NCBI GenBank assembly: GCA_022865885.1
Contig: JALHSQ010000134.1
Location: forward strand, 1 to 64,000
Direction of reading: 5' to 3'
Source of the DNA: Candidatus Bathyarchaeota archaeon
GTDB lineage: Archaea; Thermoproteota; Bathyarchaeia; Bathyarchaeales; Bathycorpusculaceae
DNA: 64,000 nt
The position numbers and the translations under genes were made by a program. The notes below the pieces were generated by a model. The model worked only from the letters and a program-made list of their open reading frames with translations. It was not told the DNA's origin and searched no databases. This document shows positions 8,068 through 15,619 of the stretch, piece after piece. How positions within the stretch are numbered: the first letter of the stretch is position 1; each line of letters opens with the position of its first letter.

Positions 8068-9348
8068 CTATAGTTTTCTTCCTCTTTTTTCGACATCTTG
8101 CTTCAATAACAATACGGTATCCGCGGGTATATCCCTCTCTACAATCAGGTTTGAACCGACCCAACTATTGTTTCCTACTCTTACACCTGGCATGAAAAGC
8201 GCGTTTATTCCCGTCTTAACGTTGTCACCTAAGACTGCTCCAAGCTTGGTTCTTCCGCTGTTCATCACCTTATCTTTTACCATCATTTTTACGGTTCCAG
8301 CGTCGAATCTATAATTAGCCGTTATCGTTCCAGCGCCCAAGTTGCATTTTTCACCTATAATGCTGTCACCAACGTATGCTAAGTGACCGACATGTGCGCC
8401 GTCCATTATTATGCTGTTTTTTACTTCACAAGCATTGCCCACGCGCACTTTCTTTCCTATGCTTGTGTACGGGCGAATGTAACAGTTCGGTCCGATGTCG
8501 CTTTCTTCGTCGATGAACGCCGGACCCTCAATGTATGCTCCTGAACGTATGCGTGCGTTCTCTGCAATGGTTACTGGCCCAATCAGGTGGGCGCCGTTTT
8601 CCACGAGTCCTACTGCTTTGTGATGTGTCCGTTTGAGTGCCCAGCGATTAGCCTCAAGCACGTCCCAAGGTCTTCCAATATCCAGCCAATCATCACGTGG
8701 GATTCTTGCTGCTAAAACTGTTTTTCCTTCTTTTAGCAGTAGCGAGATCGCGTCTGTAATTTCCCATTCACCCCTTGAGGAAGCGGAGATTTCCTTGATT
8801 TTGGCAAAAATCTCTGTTGAGAAAAAGTATATGCCAGCATTAGCCAAGTTTGTGGGAGCTTCTTGGGCACTTGGCTTCTCAATCAGGCGTTTAACGTGCG
8901 TCTCGTTCTCAAGCTCTATGATACCGTAGCTTTCAGGTTTTTCAACGGGAACAACGGCCATGGTTGCAGCAGCTTTCTCTCTATTGTGTACTTCGATGAC
9001 ACTCTTCACAGCTTCCGCAGTGAACAACATGTCACCATTAACCAAAACAAACTCTTCTTTCACGTAAGGTTCAACGACGCTTGCAGCGTTGCCTGTACCG
9101 ATAGTCACTTCCTGCTTTACGTACTCAATATTCAAGCCAAGTTTCTTACCATCCTCGAAATATCGTTGGATCGAGTCAGCCATGTAGTGAACCACGATCA
9201 GCGCGTCGCTTATGCCAGAGGCTTTTAGTGAATTCAGACAATGTTCAAGTATGGGTTTTCCGCCCACTTTTATTAGGGGTTTTGGTCTGGTTGACGTGAT
9301 TGGTTGAAGTCTTACTCCTTCACCTGCAGCTAGAATGACGGCCTTCAT
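8068..9348 (-). CDS. Bifunctional sugar-1-phosphate nucleotidylyltransferase/acetyltransferase (archaeal GlmU-like)
   Basis: A 426-residue two-domain enzyme. Residues 1-235 form a nucleotidyltransferase: LAAGEGVRLQPITSTRPKPL is the signature loop, VNGDML carries the metal-binding Asp. Residues 250-415 are a left-handed beta helix with hexapeptide repeats and GAGTITANYRFD, the pattern of GlmU-type acetyltransferases. In archaea such proteins make UDP-GlcNAc (or related UDP/dTDP sugars) from glucosamine-1-phosphate or hexose-1-phosphates. Its ATG overlaps the stop of the phosphomutase gene by 4 bases (ATGA), so the two are translationally coupled. The likely pathway is GlcN-6-P to GlcN-1-P to UDP-GlcNAc, supplying surface glycans. 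Exact sugar specificity is inferred from context. Confidence 0.88.
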   Translation of the reverse strand: MKAVILAAGEGVRLQPITSTRPKPLIKVGGKPILEHCLNSLKASGISDALIVVHYMADSIQRYFEDGKKLGLNIEYVKQEVTIGTGNAASVVEPYVKEEFVLVNGDMLFTAEAVKSVIEVHNREKAAATMAVVPVEKPESYGIIELENETHVKRLIEKPSAQEAPTNLANAGIYFFSTEIFAKIKEISASSRGEWEITDAISLLLKEGKTVLAARIPRDDWLDIGRPWDVLEANRWALKRTHHKAVGLVENGAHLIGPVTIAENARIRSGAYIEGPAFIDEESDIGPNCYIRPYTSIGKKVRVGNACEVKNSIIMDGAHVGHLAYVGDSIIGEKCNLGAGTITANYRFDAGTVKMMVKDKVMNSGRTKLGAVLGDNVKTGINALFMPGVRVGNNSWVGSNLIVERDIPADTVLLLKQDVEKRGRKL

Positions 9349-10748
9349 TGTTGTTTTCCCTCAATGAATCTTTTGGCTAGTTTTTGGCTTTCTTCCATTA
9401 TTCTCTTTGCGGCTTTTAACGATTCACCTTCCACTGTTAGCCTTACCAGTGGTTCTGTGCCTGAAGCTCTTATCAAAACCCACCCATTCTCAAGGGTCAA
9501 GCGCACACCATCAACTTTCGAGGAATCTTTGAGGTTTGTTAAGACAGACCCTAAGCGTTCTCCAACTTTCTCTACTATCGCGTCTTTTTCCTCATTTTTG
9601 CAGGCAATGTTTTTTCTTAGGGTTGGGTATTGGGGTATTCTGGAGGTAAATTCAGACAGTGTCTTCTTCTCCTCTTCTAAAGCTTTCAGAAGTAGTGCCG
9701 AGGAGAGTATTCCGTCCGGGCAATAATGGAATTTCGGGTGTACCCACGCGCCGCATGGTTCCCCACCAAAAGCACCATGTCCTTCTTGTAATGCTTTTGA
9801 AACGTATACGTCGCCAACCTTGGTTCTGACAACCCTTCCACCAACACTTTTTACCATTTTCTCGACGCACATTGACGCCTCAACGTTAGTCACTATGATC
9901 CCATCGCCTTCTTTCTTCACGACAAATGCAGCATACCCGGCCAAGGCACGATCAAAGTCGACAAAAGCTCCTTTTTCATCGACGAAAGCCACTCTATCTC
10001 CATCACCGTCGTAACCTAAACCAACGTCTGCGTCAAGCTCCTTGACAACTCTGGCTAAAGATGCTAGAGATTCGGCGTTCGGTTCCGGACTCCTAGCTGG
10101 AAAGAATCCGTCCGGTTGTGCGTTTAGAACTGTCACCTTGCATCCTAGGCTTCCGAAAATTGACGGTGCAAGTTTGTATGTTGCCCCGCAACCCGGATCG
10201 ATTACGACATGCCATTTCTTACCGAGTTTTATGTTTTCCTTTATCGTTTCGACGTATTGGTGGCTTACGTCGATCTGCCTTGCCTTACCCACATTCTGCC
10301 AATCTGCAAAGCGAAAATTGTTGTCTGTGACAATTTCCTCTATTCTATCTTGGTCTTTCTCATCATATGCTGTACTATCCCCGTTGAAGATCTTTATGCC
10401 GTTATATTGAGGTGGATTATGCGAAGCAGTGATCATTATGCCGGAACTGGCACGCGTTTTCTTGGTTAGGAAAGCTAAGACAGGGGTTGGGACTATGCCT
10501 AGACAATCAACTGTTGCCCCGCCTGCCAAGATCCCAGAGACTAGTGCATCCTGTAGCATCTCGCCCGAAATCCTTGTATCTCGAGCTACTACAATTCTTT
10601 TTGTTTTGGCAAGAGTCGCAACAGCCAAACCTATCTTTGCCGCTAAAGATGGCGTTAAATCAACGTTTACGAGGCCGCGAACTCCTGAACTTCCAAATAG
10701 CTTCTTTTTCAAATCGCTTGGCCTCTCCTCTCGCTTGTCACTTCTCAT
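9345..10748 (-). CDS. glmM: Phosphoglucosamine mutase-like phosphohexomutase
   Basis: A 467-residue alpha-D-phosphohexomutase that moves phosphate between C6 and C1 of a hexose or hexosamine. Domain 1 starts KKLFGSSGVRGLVN; the active-site phosphoserine loop is MITASHNPPQYNG; the metal loop is GYDGDGDRVAF; the sugar-binding loop is FGGEPCGAWV; and the phosphate loop is RASGTEPLVRL. GEPCG in the sugar loop is closer to archaeal GlmM than to phosphomannomutases, which usually have GEMSG. It is first in a two-gene operon with the GlmU-like enzyme. ATG 10748 gives a normal length with about 15 extra residues before the conserved core. Confidence 0.9.
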   Translation of the reverse strand: MRSDKREERPSDLKKKLFGSSGVRGLVNVDLTPSLAAKIGLAVATLAKTKRIVVARDTRISGEMLQDALVSGILAGGATVDCLGIVPTPVLAFLTKKTRASSGIMITASHNPPQYNGIKIFNGDSTAYDEKDQDRIEEIVTDNNFRFADWQNVGKARQIDVSHQYVETIKENIKLGKKWHVVIDPGCGATYKLAPSIFGSLGCKVTVLNAQPDGFFPARSPEPNAESLASLARVVKELDADVGLGYDGDGDRVAFVDEKGAFVDFDRALAGYAAFVVKKEGDGIIVTNVEASMCVEKMVKSVGGRVVRTKVGDVYVSKALQEGHGAFGGEPCGAWVHPKFHYCPDGILSSALLLKALEEEKKTLSEFTSRIPQYPTLRKNIACKNEEKDAIVEKVGERLGSVLTNLKDSSKVDGVRLTLENGWVLIRASGTEPLVRLTVEGESLKAAKRIMEESQKLAKRFIEGKQQ

Positions 10749-10853
10749 GGTTAGACTGTTTACTGCTTTTAAATGAATTTAAAGTAGCTTTCAAGATAGT
10801 CTGACTCTTTGATGCAGATCGTCAAGATATGGGCATCCTAGCGCAACAGGTTT

Positions 10854-11936
10854 TCATGTTTTGCTTGTTTTCAGAAACTTTGCCAGTTTCTTTCGCGTAG
10901 GATGTTCTCCTTCGGGGTTCGAGACGTAGTAGGCTGCAATTGCGTTAGCCAGTGTTAATCTACAACCGTTTGAAAGCCCATAGGCGTCTCCAACAATGTT
11001 TCCGGCGTTCCACGCGTCTCCCGCACCAGTCGCCCTCAACACTGGTACTCTGAATGCTGGAACGGTGGTTTCAGCTTTCTTGGTGAACGTCGTCGAGAAA
11101 CTTGTCGTGTGCAAGTCAATCCTTGCTGGGAGATGTGCTGCTAGGATTTTTGCAGCTTTGCCAGCTGTCTCTTCAAACCGCTGGTCTTTCCGAAGTTTCC
11201 CTGCATTCTTGTCTAGCTGGTTTGCATAGCATATTGCTTCATTCTCATTCAAGCTCAAGACATCTAAGTGCTTGTCCTGTAGAACCGTTTTCATTAGTTC
11301 CGGAATCTTGGGGCTATTTGGGGTCGGGTCTGCGGTATCGTAGTATGTCTTGCCTTTTCCCTTATTCTTGTTTCTTCGGAAGACTGTTTGAGCTAAGCTG
11401 GTTCCAAAGCGTCTGGTGCCAGCCCAATTGAAAAGGCAAACGTAATTTGCGTTCTCTATTGCTGCCCAGTCGCTGTCGTTCAGATCCTGTGGTCCAAAAT
11501 CGGACAGTGAACCGAGACTTCTAATCATTACATTTGCTTTGCCATTTTCTGTTTCAAACTCCATTGCTGTTGTTATGGAAGCTCTGTCACGGATCTTAAC
11601 ATGGGAAAGATCAGTTTTGTTGGGATCAAGGTAGAGCTGGAGGATTTGCAGTCCAAGCTTGTCAGTGCATACTATAGGCGTGACTTTTGCACCTAACATT
11701 GACAAAGCAGAAGCCGTGTTGACGGCGTTTCCACCTCTGAACTCTCTTTGCTTTATGCCGTCTATGCTGCCTCCTTTCTTCCTAGTCGCACTTCTGAGGT
11801 TTCTGGCAAAAGCATTTACATCTCGATCTAGATTCATGAATCGGTCAAGAAAAAAGTCTGGCATAGCAACAATGCTTCGTTCTTCGAGTTCGCCTTTGAG
11901 GAATTCCTGCAGTTCTCTGATGTGGTTTTTGTGCAT
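10854..11936 (-). CDS. PfkB-family carbohydrate/nucleoside kinase
   Basis: A 360-residue ribokinase-fold kinase. The N-terminal signature is seen as REFRGGNAVNTASALSMLGA (residues about 63-82) and the C-terminal signature as RATGAGDAWNAGNI with the catalytic Asp of GAGD. About 50 residues longer than typical ribokinases, with an extended N-terminus that includes FFLDRF. The phosphoryl acceptor cannot be read from motifs. Nothing overlaps it; the phosphomutase gene follows after 105 bases on the same strand, so a link to sugar phosphate metabolism is reasonable but unproven. Confidence 0.82.
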   Translation of the reverse strand: MHKNHIRELQEFLKGELEERSIVAMPDFFLDRFMNLDRDVNAFARNLRSATRKKGGSIDGIKQREFRGGNAVNTASALSMLGAKVTPIVCTDKLGLQILQLYLDPNKTDLSHVKIRDRASITTAMEFETENGKANVMIRSLGSLSDFGPQDLNDSDWAAIENANYVCLFNWAGTRRFGTSLAQTVFRRNKNKGKGKTYYDTADPTPNSPKIPELMKTVLQDKHLDVLSLNENEAICYANQLDKNAGKLRKDQRFEETAGKAAKILAAHLPARIDLHTTSFSTTFTKKAETTVPAFRVPVLRATGAGDAWNAGNIVGDAYGLSNGCRLTLANAIAAYYVSNPEGEHPTRKKLAKFLKTSKT

Positions 11937-12085
11937 CGCTCAAGTCTCGATTGGATTGTTATGTGGCAAAGCTCAGATAACTCTTTTTGAATGACATTTC
12001 GGTCTTTCAATCAAGGTTGGTGAAATTCGTCTTGATACTTTGACTATTACAGTAGGGTTTCGAGATTGTGTATATGTCCTTCTTC

Positions 12086-12895
12086 TCATCTGAACATTAG
12101 GCTTACGAGAGTCCAAATGATGTCACCGGAGAATAGGGCAACGATCAGACCTACTGTGATCAGGATGAGCATCGGTAGACCGGGGCTTGCCCAGACACCA
12201 TCTTCGATTGCTCCGCTCTTTACTGCATTTGCTAGTCTATCCACTATTGCGTTTCTGCCTTGATCCTTTGGTAGGACAATCAGCTTTCTTTTTGGATTGT
12301 TCTGAACGTTTTCTTCGATGTCTTCCAGGGGGTATACGTGCCATTTTTCCTCTAGTTTGTTGATTGGAACCTTGTAGCCGGTGATCAAGACTAGAATTTT
12401 CTTTCCGACGGATTCTTTTGACTGGTTTCCTTCAAAGAGTCTCCTGCTTGTCTTCCAGCGCCAGTATATGTTGCGTGAGACTATCCATACTACAAGCGCT
12501 ACGACGAGGATTACGGCGTTGCTGAAGACTGTGAGTGGGAATAACATTCGTGAGATCGGCGAGACTTCCCAGAGTTTTGGCAGGAAAATGTTCTTAGGGT
12601 AGAACGGTAAGGCAAGGGCGAGGCACATGAGGGCTTTTGCGTCTGCTCCTCCAAATCCTCCGGAGTAGAAGAGTACTATTGCAAAAACGGCGGTTAGGCC
12701 GAAGCTTATGCCGTAGGGTACTAGTTGTGAAGGTTCATAGAGAAATAACCCTGTGAATGTGATAGCAAAGGCTGAAGGCGCAAGAAGAATCCAAACATGG
12801 TTGCTGACTTCGCGGGTTTTGTGGTCGCTCCAAGAAGCATAGATGAAGAAGATGAGGCAGAGAATTGTGGATGCGCTTTCGAGGATTTGCTGCAG
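12086..12895 (-). CDS. Archaeal prepilin peptidase (FlaK/EppA type), unusual start
   Basis: Membrane aspartyl protease that removes the basic leader of type IV prepilins. The frame encodes about 269 aa: a first membrane segment, SDHKTREVSN with Asp 24, then SGGFGGADAKALM with Asp 85. The 61-residue spacing equals that of the catalytic pair in Methanococcus FlaK (D18/D79). A cytoplasmic/linker part and a final membrane segment (about 240-262) follow. The first ATG of the frame is at 12628, after both catalytic residues, and no ATG, GTG or TTG precedes it before the in-frame TGA at 12902-12904. I place the start at CTG 12895, which has GGTGA about 7 nt upstream. Deleting one C from the CCCC run at 12898-12901 would instead bring GTG 12905 into frame. 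Last gene of the pilus locus. Confidence 0.82.
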   Translation of the reverse strand: MQQILESASTILCLIFFIYASWSDHKTREVSNHVWILLAPSAFAITFTGLFLYEPSQLVPYGISFGLTAVFAIVLFYSGGFGGADAKALMCLALALPFYPKNIFLPKLWEVSPISRMLFPLTVFSNAVILVVALVVWIVSRNIYWRWKTSRRLFEGNQSKESVGKKILVLITGYKVPINKLEEKWHVYPLEDIEENVQNNPKRKLIVLPKDQGRNAIVDRLANAVKSGAIEDGVWASPGLPMLILITVGLIVALFSGDIIWTLVSLMFR

Positions 12896-12934
12896 ACGGG
12901 GTCACCGGTGAGATGGAATGTACGTGTAGACGTT

Positions 12935-13360
12935 TTAAGGTTGTTCGTTGATCAGCATGGCGTAGCCTGATTCTGTTATGATTTTGAAGTAGTATCTTGT
13001 TCCGCTTGTCCATGATTGGGTGATGGTGAAGGTGTTTGATGAGTGTGATGCGACTAGTTGTGGGAGTTGTGGTGATACTGTTGCTGTTGTGAGGTTTGTT
13101 TGTGAGGTTCCTATGTATATTGCGACGATTTTTGAGTCTGATGTGCCTGTGCTCCTTAGCACTACGGTTATTTTGTCTCCTTGGTTGAATGTGACGAGTT
13201 CTACTACTAGTTCTTCGCCTGCTTTTTGTGTGAGGCTGCCCATGTAGGTCATTATCCAAGCGTAGGTGACGGTTATGGCTGCGACCGCTATAACGATTAA
13301 CAGTAGCGTGGCTAGAATCGGAGATATTCCTTTCGTGGGTCTTAATGCTCTTTTAGTCAA
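12935..13360 (-). CDS. Archaeal type IV pilin
   Basis: A 141-residue prepilin. The N-terminus has a short basic leader ending in KG, followed by ISPILATLLLIVIAV, the classic archaeal pilin class III signal with cleavage after Gly 12 and a hydrophobic helix that packs the filament core. The remainder is a small beta-rich, Thr/Ser-rich head. ATG 13360; a TATA-like TTAAATAA (minus strand, about 13402-13410) lies about 45 nt upstream, giving this gene its own promoter. The prepilin peptidase frame begins about 40 bases downstream. Probably the major pilin because it is smallest and separately promoted; that is inference. Confidence 0.88.
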   Translation of the reverse strand: MTKRALRPTKGISPILATLLLIVIAVAAITVTYAWIMTYMGSLTQKAGEELVVELVTFNQGDKITVVLRSTGTSDSKIVAIYIGTSQTNLTTATVSPQLPQLVASHSSNTFTITQSWTSGTRYYFKIITESGYAMLINEQP

Positions 13361-13711
13361 CGCGTGTCCACCTTGGCTATCTATGAAATCTTCAGATTGA
13401 TTATTTAACCTGTATGAATCGAGAATCCGCCTCTCGAATAAGTCAGCATGATGTTTTCATCAGCAGTCAGTCGTAATGGTTGGGTTGGCGTAGTGACTAG
13501 TGAAAGCGCAGGCCAGTTTCAAATGTGCTTAGCACAACTGCTCCAGCACCGTAATTCAGGGCACTCTAATGCACGTGTTTAGCGTGTAGAGCTTTGCGAA
13601 ACGGGATTTCGATGCTACGAGTGGTTGGCACGTTAGTAGAGATTCACAATGACTAACGATCAGTCAACGTTAACGAGTTTTTTTATGGAGGTTCATGATG
13701 TCTACGCGAAT
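13361..13711. other. Intergenic region between pilin genes
   Basis: About 350 bases containing the probable promoter of the 141-aa pilin (TTAAATAA on the minus strand near 13402-13410). The rest has no gene I can support: a plus-strand frame at 13649-13837 is a shadow of the pilin gene on the other strand. Confidence 0.5.
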
Positions 13712-14770
13712 CTAGTTGACTACCTCGATGGCAACGAAAGGTATGTTCTGTCCGAAGGGGATGCTGCTAGTAATGTTTCCTATTGCTCCTGTGAGAGCAA
13801 GATTGACGGGACAGGTTCCTGTGAAAGTGGCTTGTGAGAAAGGAGTGTATGTGCCTGACACGCTTGAGGCAAAATAAACCGGTGTTGCTACATTGTACAC
13901 GAGAGTGACAGGCGTATATGAATTGGAAATTGCTCCAGTTCCGTTTACATTGACAACATACCAAGCGGTGCCTTGGAAGGCCGATGTTGGAGTTGGAAAT
14001 ATTGAAAATAACACTGAACCAGCAGCCAAAGTGATATCCATTTGGCTTTGATCAAGGTTAGTAATGACAACTCTAAAAGCAAACTGGCCTTTTGGTGGTC
14101 CTTTCGCCCCTTGAACATAATAGCCACTGGCACCAGTTGGATACCCAATTAAACCATACGGACTGGACTGGGATACATTATAGTATGTGAAGTTTTGGAA
14201 GTTCATCATAAGGGAGCCTATGCCTTGGGTCGTGTTTGACGTTACTATGTTTGTTAATGACGAAGTAACCTTTTGCAGCGACACAACATTTCCTCTGCCC
14301 GTTATGAGCCATGAAGCAAAGCTGTAAGTGCCAGTCAGACTTAGGCCTTGAACAGTCACGTTGACGCTGAGGGGTGTGGTTGCTCCGCCTCGAACATTAA
14401 CGTTTGATAGCGCGGTGAAGTTGTAGCCAGTGTAGGTTGCATTGTTCGCATAAGCCCAAAGGGTGGTGAATTGAACACTTAGAGAACCTATGTTGTTGAT
14501 AGTGGTTGAAACATTGACTTTGTTGTTCGCATTGACAACGTACGTTGTACTGGTTACTTGTATGTCCTCCGATTGGACGTCGGATTCAAGTTGGTTTTTT
14601 TCTCTAATGGCGACATTGTACCCTGTATTCTGTGCGAGTGTCCAGATGAAGGTAGAGGCCAGGATTGACATTATGATAACCATAAATATAGCACCAATAA
14701 TTGAAGAGAAACCTCTATTTCTTACTCTTAGCCTGTTTCTCCTGATCCTATGCCACGAACATGTTTGCAA
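13712..14770 (-). CDS. Large pilin-like protein (352 aa)
   Basis: The N-terminus is basic and reaches NRGFSSIIGAIFMVIIMSIL, a prepilin-type leader with probable processing after the Gly of NRG and a hydrophobic helix of about 25 residues. The remaining 300 residues are Thr/Asn/Ser-rich with many N-x-S/T sequons, as expected for a glycosylated extracellular head. The size suggests a minor or tip pilin rather than the bulk subunit. ATG 14770 lies inside the end of the upstream pilin gene (23-base overlap), so expression is probably coupled. No homologous family beyond the N-terminal signal recognised. Confidence 0.78.
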   Translation of the reverse strand: MQTCSWHRIRRNRLRVRNRGFSSIIGAIFMVIIMSILASTFIWTLAQNTGYNVAIREKNQLESDVQSEDIQVTSTTYVVNANNKVNVSTTINNIGSLSVQFTTLWAYANNATYTGYNFTALSNVNVRGGATTPLSVNVTVQGLSLTGTYSFASWLITGRGNVVSLQKVTSSLTNIVTSNTTQGIGSLMMNFQNFTYYNVSQSSPYGLIGYPTGASGYYVQGAKGPPKGQFAFRVVITNLDQSQMDITLAAGSVLFSIFPTPTSAFQGTAWYVVNVNGTGAISNSYTPVTLVYNVATPVYFASSVSGTYTPFSQATFTGTCPVNLALTGAIGNITSSIPFGQNIPFVAIEVVN

Positions 14771-15245
14771 AAGAGGAACCCCTCCGCGTTACAACTTTGA
14801 CTGTGTAAGTGCTATTTTGTTGCAGGGTAATTGAAGACAAAGCGAAATATCCTTCTTGACTCACGCCCAAATCAGGAGTAGGCGTTCCGTTCAGAAATTT
14901 CAATTGAATACTAGTAAAGGTGACGGGCGGCGACGCATTGCTACTGACGTAAACTGTCGTAAAGTTCATGTGATCTGCTTTTCCCGAGTTCATCAGGTAA
15001 ACGGACAAGTTTTTTGCAGCATCATTGTAGAAAACGTATTCGAAGGACACTCTTTCTCTGAGTTTGTCAACATCTGAGTTTATTGATTCACTGTATTGCG
15101 TTATATATGCGTTAGACCGGGAATTCGTCCAAGCTACGACAGTAAAACCGCTTGCTATGACGGCACCAACAAGAATCACGTTTGAAATGACCGCGCTGAC
15201 GCCGCCTCTGTCTCTGAGCAGCTTCTGAATTCCTCTGAGCTTCAT
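14748..15245 (-). CDS. Pilin-like protein (165 aa)
   Basis: The leader RDRGGVSAVISNVILVGAVIASG fits a class III signal, with likely cleavage after one of the two Gly residues and a hydrophobic helix ending near residue 40. The rest is a beta-rich head with N-x-S/T sites. ATG 15245 is preceded by GGAGGT about 11 nt upstream. Its 3' end overlaps the next pilin-like gene by 23 bases. It is the first pilin after the secretion ATPase/platform genes, from which it is separated by 374 bases. Confidence 0.78.
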   Translation of the reverse strand: MKLRGIQKLLRDRGGVSAVISNVILVGAVIASGFTVVAWTNSRSNAYITQYSESINSDVDKLRERVSFEYVFYNDAAKNLSVYLMNSGKADHMNFTTVYVSSNASPPVTFTSIQLKFLNGTPTPDLGVSQEGYFALSSITLQQNSTYTVKVVTRRGSSFANMFVA

Positions 15246-15307
15246 CCCAGATCGTTACCTCCCACTTCAAGCAAGCGTATAAGGACTTGGACTTGTGCTT
15301 TATGAAG

Positions 15308-15317
15308 AGCGCGCGCT
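15308..15317. repeat. Palindrome AGCGCGCGCT
   Basis: Perfect 10-base palindrome upstream of the first pilin; contains the octamer GCGCGCGC that also occurs between genes at 133, 1183, 29432 and 60666. Confidence 0.6.
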
Positions 15318-15411
15318 GGGCTGACTGTTCTTCTGTTTCTTATCAGGTTGTGCGGCAAGCTTCTGCTCTCCATTTCTGACTCACGTCATCTAGTATTGTA
15401 ACCTTACCCAC

Positions 15412-15437
15412 ATTCTTAAGTCTTGCTATTTAAGAAT
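15412..15437. repeat. Inverted repeat ATTCTTAA-n10-TTAAGAAT
   Basis: Eight-base perfect arms with a 10-base spacer. The minus-strand reading overlaps a TATA-like CTTAAATAG, so it could be an operator covering the promoter of the downstream pilin genes. Function inferred from position only. Confidence 0.45.
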
Positions 15438-15619
15438 CAAGGCAACGCGTTTCCTGAGACGGCTTTATGAGTGCTTGTGGACGCGGCTCAAACGTATTGA
15501 CAGTGTTTGATCCACCTGTTTGGGTGGTGATTGGCAGTGACTACAAGGATTCGTATCGCAAGCTTGGCTTTCTTGCTGTAGTCTGCTGACGTTTTTGAAA
15601 CGTGAGTCCGTTTTAGACG

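Larger units (their letters stand above)
15246..15619. other. Intergenic region between platform gene and pilins
   Basis: About 374 bases. It contains AGCGCGCGCT at 15308-15317 (perfect palindrome) and an inverted repeat ATTCTTAA/TTAAGAAT at 15412-15419 and 15430-15437. Read on the minus strand the second arm contains CTTAAATAG, a possible TATA box that would give a leader of about 150 nt to the first pilin. No gene seen. Confidence 0.5.

Noticed and set aside
12735-13259. 174-codon frame across the pilin and peptidase genes
   Set aside because: Shadow in another frame; its Arg/His/Asn-rich translation has no protein-like pattern.
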